Below are positions 1-4,526 of a stretch of 7,407 bases of DNA, one piece after another. Positions within the stretch are counted from its first letter, which is position 1; the number at the start of each line of letters is the position of its first letter. The position numbers were made by a program, and so were the translations under genes. The stretch is from Gammaproteobacteria bacterium (GTDB taxonomy: Bacteria; Pseudomonadota; Gammaproteobacteria; Pseudomonadales; Halieaceae). The stretch is taken from positions 1 through 7,407 of the forward strand of contig JAOUDU010000126.1 in assembly GCA_029859085.1 (NCBI GenBank). The letters are read 5' to 3'. The notes beneath the pieces are model-generated. The model had not been told where the DNA came from, ran no database searches, and saw only the letters and a list, made by a program, of their open reading frames with translations.

Positions 1-1
1 C

Positions 2-1123
2 ATTCATACCCAGGGCCCCGCCCTGGCGGATTTCGCCGCGGATGACGAGATCGTTCTGCACCACATCAACACCTCCGGCGCAGACATCCTGCTGGTGGGG
101 CTGGGCAACCCCAAGCAGGAACTCTGGTTCAATCGCAATCGACACAAATTACAGGTGCCGGTTGCGATCGGGGTGGGCGGCACCTTCGAATTCATCACCG
201 GAACGGTCAGGCGCGCACCCCGGTGGATGCAGCGCCTGAATCTGGAGTGGCTGTTTCGCATTACCCAGGACCCGGCGCGACTGTGGCGGCGCTACGCCAA
301 GGGCCTGGTCAAGCTCGCCGTACTGACCGCCCCGCTGATCTACTACCGCGCCAGGGAGCTCGCGCTGTATCGCAGCATGCACAAACAGGCAACGCCCGAG
401 CTGCGCTGGCGCTCCGTGTGGTCTTCCCGCGAGCAGTCGCTGGCCGTTTTGCGCCTGCCCGGCCTGGTGACGCGCCCGTACCTGGAGCAACTGGTGTCCT
501 CACTGCAACAGGACAGCGCCACTACCGCTACCCGACTGCTGGATTTCAGCAAGGTAAAGCACGTGGAGATCAGCGGGCACCAGGAGTTCTTCAGCCTGGC
601 GGCGATACTGCGCGACCCCGACAGCAACGTCTCACTACTGGGTATGACAGCCGCCGTAAGTCGCGAGCTCGCCGCCTGTCGCATCATGGACGTGCTGGGG
701 GAAAGCGATAGCGGCAACCCCCTCAGCGCCCTGAGCAACACCAGCGGCAACGAACGCTACCAGGCGCCCACCTGCAAAAGCTACATGATGGGCGCTACCG
801 GCCTGGTATTCCTGGCCGGCCGCGTCGACGGGCCGGGCCTGGCGAGGATGGGCTTCGTGGAGTCGCTGCTGCACAGCGCGCGCGACCGCACCTGCATTAT
901 CGACTTCCGCGATGTCTCGCTGCTGGAAAGTTCCGCCATCGCCGAGCTCTACCCATTAGTCACGGCCATCCAGGCGAGCGAGAAAGGCGAGATCCTGGTC
1001 AGCGGTGCCGGCCCCAACGTGCGCCAGATGTTCCGCATGTCCGGGCTGGCACAGCCGGTGCGCTTCATCGATGACGCGACGCTGCTGGCCCATATAGCGA
1101 CACAGGAGCCATCCAATGTCTGA
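2..1123 (+). CDS. WecG/TagA/CpsF-type glycosyltransferase fused to two STAS-like domains (5' end missing)
   Basis: The reading frame is open from the window edge, so the N-terminus is missing; 373 residues are visible. Residues 1-100 of the fragment are the C-terminal part of a WecG/TagA/CpsF glycosyltransferase: 'DILLVGLGNPKQE' (28-40), then 'GVGGTFEF' and 'RRAPRWMQRLNLEWLFR'. This family transfers N-acetylmannosamine(uronate)-type or glucose-type sugars to lipid-linked polysaccharide precursors at the inner face of the membrane. The usual protein ends shortly after 'RLWRRY'. This one continues for about 270 residues. I read two STAS-like units there: one around 'LLDFSKVKHVEISG', and a clearer one around 'CIIDFRDVSLLESSAIAEL' followed by 'ILVSGAGPNVRQMF'. 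STAS domains commonly bind partners and are controlled by Ser/Thr phosphorylation; the second unit keeps a serine pair at the expected position. The gene overlaps the next glycosyltransferase by 8 nt, so the two are probably translationally coupled. The transferase assignment is firm, the second STAS is likely, and the first is weaker. Confidence 0.88.
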   Translation: MHTQGPALADFAADDEIVLHHINTSGADILLVGLGNPKQELWFNRNRHKLQVPVAIGVGGTFEFITGTVRRAPRWMQRLNLEWLFRITQDPARLWRRYAKGLVKLAVLTAPLIYYRARELALYRSMHKQATPELRWRSVWSSREQSLAVLRLPGLVTRPYLEQLVSSLQQDSATTATRLLDFSKVKHVEISGHQEFFSLAAILRDPDSNVSLLGMTAAVSRELAACRIMDVLGESDSGNPLSALSNTSGNERYQAPTCKSYMMGATGLVFLAGRVDGPGLARMGFVESLLHSARDRTCIIDFRDVSLLESSAIAELYPLVTAIQASEKGEILVSGAGPNVRQMFRMSGLAQPVRFIDDATLLAHIATQEPSNV

Positions 1124-2156
1124 GCAAGCCAATGTTTACGTGGTACTGCTGAACTGGAACGGCTGGCAGGACACGATCGCCTGCCTGCAGTCCCTGTTTC
1201 GTTCCCGCGATTTTCGCCTGCGGGTGATTGTGTGCGATAACGCATCGAGCGACGGCAGCATGGACCGGATCACCGCCTGGGCCAACGGTGACCAGGCCAT
1301 CGAGCAGCCGGCACATCCCCGCCTGGCGAAACTGGTGGCCAGGCAGGCTCCGCTGCCGCTGCCAACCGTGCGCATCGACCGCGCCATGGCCGAGCAGGGC
1401 AGCTGTGACAGCGACGCACCGCTCGTGCTGATCGATAACGGCGCCAACCTGGGATTTGCCGCCGGCAACAATGTCGGGCTGCGCTTCGCCCTGTGCCAGC
1501 CGGACATGGACTACGTGTGGGTGCTCAACAACGACACCCTGGTGGAGCCCGACTGCCTGGCCAATATGGTGCGGCGCCTGGAATCCGCCAGCACCCCGGC
1601 GGTATGCGGCTCGATGATCCACTTCTTCGACCGGCCGGAAGTCATCCAGGCGATCGGCGGCAACCGCTTCAACCGCCTCACCGGTGAAGCGGCCTGCTCC
1701 GAGGGCCGTTTCACCCACGAGGACACCGCACTGGATATCGGCTCGATCGAGCGCCGGCTGGATTATCTCAGCGGCTGTTCACTGCTGCTGCCGCGGCAGT
1801 TCCTGGAGACGGTTGGGCTGATGAGCGAGGACTACTTCCTGTATTACGAGGAAATAGACTGGTTTACCCGCGCCGCCGGCCGCTTCCGGATCTGCATCGC
1901 GCCGGACGCCAGGATCTATCACCGGGAGGGGCGCTCGATAGGCTCGAAGAACCTGTACAAGGCCGCCTCCACCCTGTCGGACTTCCACATGTTCCGCAGC
2001 CGGCTGATCTATATGCGCAAGCACCATGGCCGCTTCCCGGCGCTGTGCTACGCCGACAGCTGGGTCGCCGTGCTCAAACGACTGCTGCGCGGGCAGTACC
2101 GCAACGCCGTGACGGTGGGCTCGGTGCTGCTGGGCAAGCAGTCCTTCAGCGGCTGA
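1116..2156 (+). CDS. GT2-family glycosyltransferase (rhamnosyltransferase-like)
   Basis: 346 residues; the ATG lies inside the end of the upstream gene (overlap ATGTCTGA). The protein has the GT-A fold signature of family 2 transferases: 'VVLLNWNG' at 9-16, 'CDNASSDGS' at 40-48 (nucleotide-binding loop), 'NLGFAAGNN' at 111-119, the DXD-type metal/nucleotide-sugar motif in 'VLNNDT' (136-141), and 'YLSGCSLLLPR' followed by 'YYEEIDW' (243-249), which holds the probable catalytic base. This set is typical of WbbL/RfbF-like rhamnosyltransferases and related enzymes, but donor and acceptor cannot be read from sequence. About 45 residues (57-102) are inserted between the SDGS loop and the NxGFAxGNN motif. 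No membrane anchor is evident, so it is probably a cytoplasmic or peripheral inner-membrane enzyme adding a sugar to a lipid-linked glycan begun by enzymes such as the upstream WecG-like protein. It is the last gene of the polysaccharide cluster before a 371-bp gap. Confidence 0.93.
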   Translation: MSEQANVYVVLLNWNGWQDTIACLQSLFRSRDFRLRVIVCDNASSDGSMDRITAWANGDQAIEQPAHPRLAKLVARQAPLPLPTVRIDRAMAEQGSCDSDAPLVLIDNGANLGFAAGNNVGLRFALCQPDMDYVWVLNNDTLVEPDCLANMVRRLESASTPAVCGSMIHFFDRPEVIQAIGGNRFNRLTGEAACSEGRFTHEDTALDIGSIERRLDYLSGCSLLLPRQFLETVGLMSEDYFLYYEEIDWFTRAAGRFRICIAPDARIYHREGRSIGSKNLYKAASTLSDFHMFRSRLIYMRKHHGRFPALCYADSWVAVLKRLLRGQYRNAVTVGSVLLGKQSFSG

Positions 2157-2197
2157 GCCCTGCCAGCCGCAAGCCCTCACCTGCCAGTGACCACAAT

Positions 2198-2214
2198 CCG
2201 GCGCCCCGCGCCGG
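2198..2214 (+). terminator. GC hairpin after the glycosyltransferase gene, possible transcript 3' end
   Basis: A perfect 7-bp stem (CCGGCGC paired with GCGCCGG) with a 3-nt CCC loop sits 42 nt after the glycosyltransferase stop. No run of T follows, so it is not a canonical intrinsic terminator. It could be a processing or 3'-end-stabilising structure, or a chance consequence of local GC richness. Confidence 0.3.
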
Positions 2215-2269
2215 CCTGTTAACGGCTGCCGGGGAGCAACCTGCTGTGCCGGAGCGGCCCGCGCAAACA

Positions 2270-2281
2270 GGAATGCATTCC
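2270..2281. repeat. 12-bp perfect palindrome GGAATGCATTCC
   Basis: A perfect palindrome centred on TGCA, 20 bp upstream of the operator cluster. It shares the TGCATT half with the LuxO-type operator but has different spacing, so it may be an auxiliary site, a site for another dimeric regulator, or chance. Confidence 0.3.
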
Positions 2282-2289
2282 CGGCGCCT

Positions 2290-2305
2290 TGCAATATAAA
2301 TTGCA
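2290..2305. repeat. Inverted repeat TGCAAT-N4-ATTGCA overlapping the operator
   Basis: TGCAAT (2290-2295) and ATTGCA (2300-2305) are perfect inverted copies separated by ATAA. The right arm is also the left half of the perfect operator at 2301-2313, so three TGCA half-sites follow one another within 23 bp. This could let two activator dimers bind side by side, or offer alternative registers. Confidence 0.4.
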
Positions 2306-2313
2306 TTTTGCAA
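2301..2313. promoter_or_regulatory. LuxO-type operator (upstream activating sequence), perfect match, copy 1
   Basis: TTGCATTTTGCAA matches exactly the published Vibrio LuxO binding consensus TTGCA-WWW-TGCAA. It is a dyad of two 5-bp arms around TTT. It lies 227 bp before the ATG of the LuxO-like regulator and about 150 bp before the candidate sigma-54 -24 element, a usual distance range for a bacterial enhancer. The identical 13-mer recurs at 6795-6807. Binding by this regulator is inferred from motif and gene linkage. Confidence 0.75.
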
Positions 2314-2433
2314 CCCATCGTGCATCATTTCTGTCCGGCAACGGCCACAACTAGAGGCCATGCATCGGGTACTAACCGAAAGCGGATATATTATCTATAA
2401 AATACAATAGGTTATGAGTTTTTTTAGTTTGAG

Positions 2434-2446
2434 CTGCATTTTGCGA
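2434..2446. promoter_or_regulatory. Degenerate LuxO-type site next to the candidate promoter
   Basis: CTGCATTTTGCGA differs from the perfect operator at the first and the twelfth positions only (11 of 13 identical). It lies only 4 bp upstream of the putative -24 element, which is unusually close for an enhancer. If occupied it might repress rather than activate, or be a relic. Confidence 0.4.
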
Positions 2447-2450
2447 ATTC

Positions 2451-2466
2451 TGGCATGAAGATTGAT
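2451..2466 (+). promoter_or_regulatory. Candidate sigma-54 promoter for the regulator operon
   Basis: TGGCAT-N5-TTGAT has the GG of the -24 element and the correct spacing to the -12 element. The -12 reads GA rather than the invariant-type GC, so it would be a weak promoter. It resembles the better promoter at 6906-6921 (both contain TGGCATG followed by TTG at the same spacing). The predicted start is near 2476, giving a leader of about 50 nt. If real, the regulator is autoregulated. Confidence 0.42.
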
Positions 2467-2491
2467 ACAGTTAAGGCATTCTACAAAGGTT

Positions 2492-2510
2492 TCGCGCCAG
2501 CACAGCGCGA
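2492..2510 (+). other. Leader hairpin just upstream of the regulator ribosome binding site
   Basis: TCGCGC (2492-2497) and GCGCGA (2505-2510) form a perfect 6-bp GC-rich stem with a 7-nt CAGCACA loop. It ends 8 nt before the TGAGG Shine-Dalgarno (2518-2522). It falls inside the predicted leader and could affect mRNA stability or translation; no riboswitch family is recognised. Confidence 0.35.
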
Positions 2511-2527
2511 CAGTAAATGAGGTACAT

Positions 2528-3949
2528 ATGAACAACCAGGCAAAGGTACTGATGGTCGAGGACAGCGTGTCGCTTTCGGCCATCTACAAAGCCTACCTTG
2601 AAGATACCGATTACCAGGTCGTGGCCGTGGAACGGCTGGGCGCCGCCCACGCCGCACTGGGCGCGTTCCAGCCGGATATCATCCTGCTGGATATCGAGCT
2701 GCCCGATGGCAACGGCATGGACTTCCTGGCCGAGGCGGCAGCCCTGGCCAATCCGCCCAAGGTGATCGTGATGACCGCCCACGGCACCTCTGACATGGCG
2801 GTTCGGGCGATCCAGCAGGGCGCCTTCGATTTCCTCACCAAGCCGTTTGACGCCGCCCGCCTCAGGGTCACGCTGGCCAACGCGGCCGCCCAGTTGCAGC
2901 TGGGCAAGAAGATCAGCGAACTCTCCCGGCCGGAACGGGATCACTACTGCAACTTCATCGGCAAATCGACGGCGATGCAGGCAGTGTACAAGACCATAGA
3001 CTCCCTGGCGGCAAGCGACGCCACCGGCTTTATCATCGGCGAAAGCGGCACCGGCAAGGAGCTGGCGGCAGAGGCCATTCATCAGCAAAGCCCACGCCGC
3101 AATGCCGAGTTCATCGCCATCAACTGCGCGGCCATACCCGGCGAGCTGATGGAGAGCGAGCTGTTCGGTCACGTCAAGGGATCCTTTACCGGTGCCAGCG
3201 CCAACCGCGAGGGCGCTGCCAGCGTGGCCAACGGCGGCACCCTGTTCCTGGATGAAATCTGCGAGATGAGCCTGGAGTTGCAGAAGAAACTGCTGCGCTT
3301 TATCCAGACCGGCACCTTCCGCAAGGTGGGGAGCAACACCCTGGAACAGGTCGATGTGCGCTTTGTCTGCGCCACCAACCGCGACCCGCTGGTGGAAGTG
3401 AGGGAGGGCCGCTTTCGCGAGGACCTGTTCTACCGCCTGCACGTAGTGCCGGTGCGCATGCCACCGCTGCGAGAGCGCGAGGCAGATGTGCTGATGATCG
3501 CCCACCATTTCCTGCACGAGTTCAGCGAGCGTGAAGGCAGGCAATTCAGCGGGTTTTCCCCTGACGCAGCGGCAGCGATTCGTCGCTACCCCTGGCCCGG
3601 CAACGTGCGCCAGCTGCAGAACACCATGCACCAGGTGGTGGTTCTCAACGAGGGTGAAACAGTCGAATACGATATGCTGCCAGAACCGGTGACCAGCGGT
3701 GCACTGGAGTCCGGCATCCAGGCCCCGTCTACCAGGGCACCGGCGCCCGGCCCGGCAGGCAAGGCTTCCGGCCAATCACACGTGGAACGCCGGCAGCAGA
3801 TTGAACCCCTGTGGCTGACCGAAAAAAACGCGATCGAGGCTGCCGTGGCGACTTGCGATGGTAATATCAACCAGGCGGCGGGACTGCTTGAGGTCGCCCC
3901 CTCCACCCTTTACCGCAAACTGCAGTCCTGGAAATCACAACAGGCCTGA
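2528..3949 (+). CDS. LuxO-like sigma-54-dependent response regulator (REC-AAA+-Fis)
   Basis: 473 residues from the ATG at 2528, which has TGAGG at 2518-2522. An upstream TTG at 2462 is rejected because it sits in the putative promoter. The receiver domain (about 5-120) has the acidic pair E11-D12, phospho-acceptor D55, T83 and K105. The sigma-54 AAA+ domain (about 143-375) has Walker A 'GESGTGKE' (171-178), the sigma-54 contact loop 'GSFTGA' (218-223), Walker B 'GGTLFLDE' ending D242-E243, and the arginine-finger region around 'FREDLFYRL'. A Pro/Ala/Gly-rich linker follows, then a Fis-type helix-turn-helix at the C-terminus ('NINQAAGLLEVAPSTLYRKL'). Long stretches read like Vibrio LuxO, for example 'FIAINCAAIP' and 'KLLRFIQTGTF', so LuxO-family is preferred over generic NtrC. 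When phosphorylated it should hydrolyse ATP to open sigma-54 promoters. It is the first gene of the operon, 25 bp before the H-NOX gene, and is probably fed by the HPt of the kinase two genes on. Orthology to LuxO proper is not proven. Confidence 0.93.
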   Translation: MNNQAKVLMVEDSVSLSAIYKAYLEDTDYQVVAVERLGAAHAALGAFQPDIILLDIELPDGNGMDFLAEAAALANPPKVIVMTAHGTSDMAVRAIQQGAFDFLTKPFDAARLRVTLANAAAQLQLGKKISELSRPERDHYCNFIGKSTAMQAVYKTIDSLAASDATGFIIGESGTGKELAAEAIHQQSPRRNAEFIAINCAAIPGELMESELFGHVKGSFTGASANREGAASVANGGTLFLDEICEMSLELQKKLLRFIQTGTFRKVGSNTLEQVDVRFVCATNRDPLVEVREGRFREDLFYRLHVVPVRMPPLREREADVLMIAHHFLHEFSEREGRQFSGFSPDAAAAIRRYPWPGNVRQLQNTMHQVVVLNEGETVEYDMLPEPVTSGALESGIQAPSTRAPAPGPAGKASGQSHVERRQQIEPLWLTEKNAIEAAVATCDGNINQAAGLLEVAPSTLYRKLQSWKSQQA

Positions 3950-3974
3950 AACCCACCCACTGAGAGCATATTCT

Positions 3975-4526
3975 ATGTATGGCCTGATCAACAATTCCCT
4001 GAGAGACATGATCCAAAAGCAGTTCGGCGAGGAGAAGTGGCAGGAGGTGCTGGCCGCATCCGGTGTGCCTGAAGACTCCTTCCTGTCAATGCGCAGGTAT
4101 GACGATGACGTCACTTACTCCCTGGCCGGCGCCGCCTCCGAGGTGCTCGGCGCCCCGGTCGATGCCTGCCTGGAAATGTTCGGCCAGCACTGGGTGCTGG
4201 AGACCGCCTCAAAATCCTACGGCATGCTGCTGGACGCCGCCGGGCGCGATATGATCGGGTTCCTGCGCAATATGAACAGCCTGCACGATCGCATCACCAG
4301 TACTTTCCTGGATTATGTCCCACCCGAATTTCATATCGAAGAAGAAGGGACGACATACAAAATACACTATATAAGCCAACGCCTGGGCCTGAACGCGTTT
4401 GTGGTAGGCCTGCTTAAAGGCCTGGGAACGCGCTTCGGCTCCACGGTAACAATCCTCGACCAGGCAGAGGTTGTCGTGGAGAAGGGCACCCACACCGTCT
4501 TCACCGTGGAACTCTCAGCGGCATGA
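3975..4526 (+). CDS. H-NOX haem nitric-oxide sensor protein
   Basis: 183 residues, beginning 'MYGLINN', the usual start of bacterial H-NOX proteins; a longer in-frame extension upstream overlaps the previous gene and lacks family similarity. Key family residues are present: the proximal haem ligand H104 in 'SLHDRI', the conserved proline P117 in 'YVPPEF' that distorts the haem, and the propionate-binding YxSxR motif as Y132-S134-R136 ('YISQR'). The following segment 'LGLNAFVVGLLKGLG' has no tyrosine where the O2-binding H-NOX of Caldanaerobacter/Thermoanaerobacter has Tyr140. I therefore predict a ferrous haem that binds NO (and CO) but not O2. Stand-alone bacterial H-NOX proteins usually act in trans on a neighbouring kinase or cyclase; here the stop overlaps the kinase start (ATGA). 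A weak GAG-rich ribosome site lies at about 3961-3966. Cytoplasmic, no membrane segment. Confidence 0.96.
   Translation: MYGLINNSLRDMIQKQFGEEKWQEVLAASGVPEDSFLSMRRYDDDVTYSLAGAASEVLGAPVDACLEMFGQHWVLETASKSYGMLLDAAGRDMIGFLRNMNSLHDRITSTFLDYVPPEFHIEEEGTTYKIHYISQRLGLNAFVVGLLKGLGTRFGSTVTILDQAEVVVEKGTHTVFTVELSAA

Larger units (their letters stand above)
2157..2527. other. 371-bp non-coding regulatory region between the polysaccharide genes and the NO-signalling operon
   Basis: No convincing gene is present; the short frames crossing it have no coding signature. The first half is GC-rich and contains a 7-bp hairpin. The second half is markedly AT-rich (about 2380-2450). Seven TGCA tetramers fall between 2274 and 2438, including one perfect LuxO-type operator. 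A candidate sigma-54 promoter and a leader hairpin lie close to the regulator gene. I looked for a Qrr-like small RNA on either strand and saw neither the conserved Qrr core nor a credible minus-strand sigma-54 promoter. Confidence 0.8.

Noticed and set aside
2387..2408. AT-rich stretch with TATAAA and TACAAT hexamers that could be sigma-70 -10 boxes before the regulator gene
   Set aside because: No TTGACA-like -35 at 16-18 bp from any of them, so not listed as a promoter; it remains the main alternative to the sigma-54 candidate.
2157..2527. A Qrr-like small RNA beside the LuxO-like gene, as in Vibrio
   Set aside because: No recognisable Qrr core, no minus-strand TGGCA-N-GC promoter with correct spacing, and no hairpin plus T-run terminator that would end such an RNA.
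2471..3775. 434-codon open frame on the minus strand opposite the regulator gene
   Set aside because: It is antisense to a protein with complete catalytic motifs. High-GC genes commonly leave such a frame open, and the translation shows no domain.
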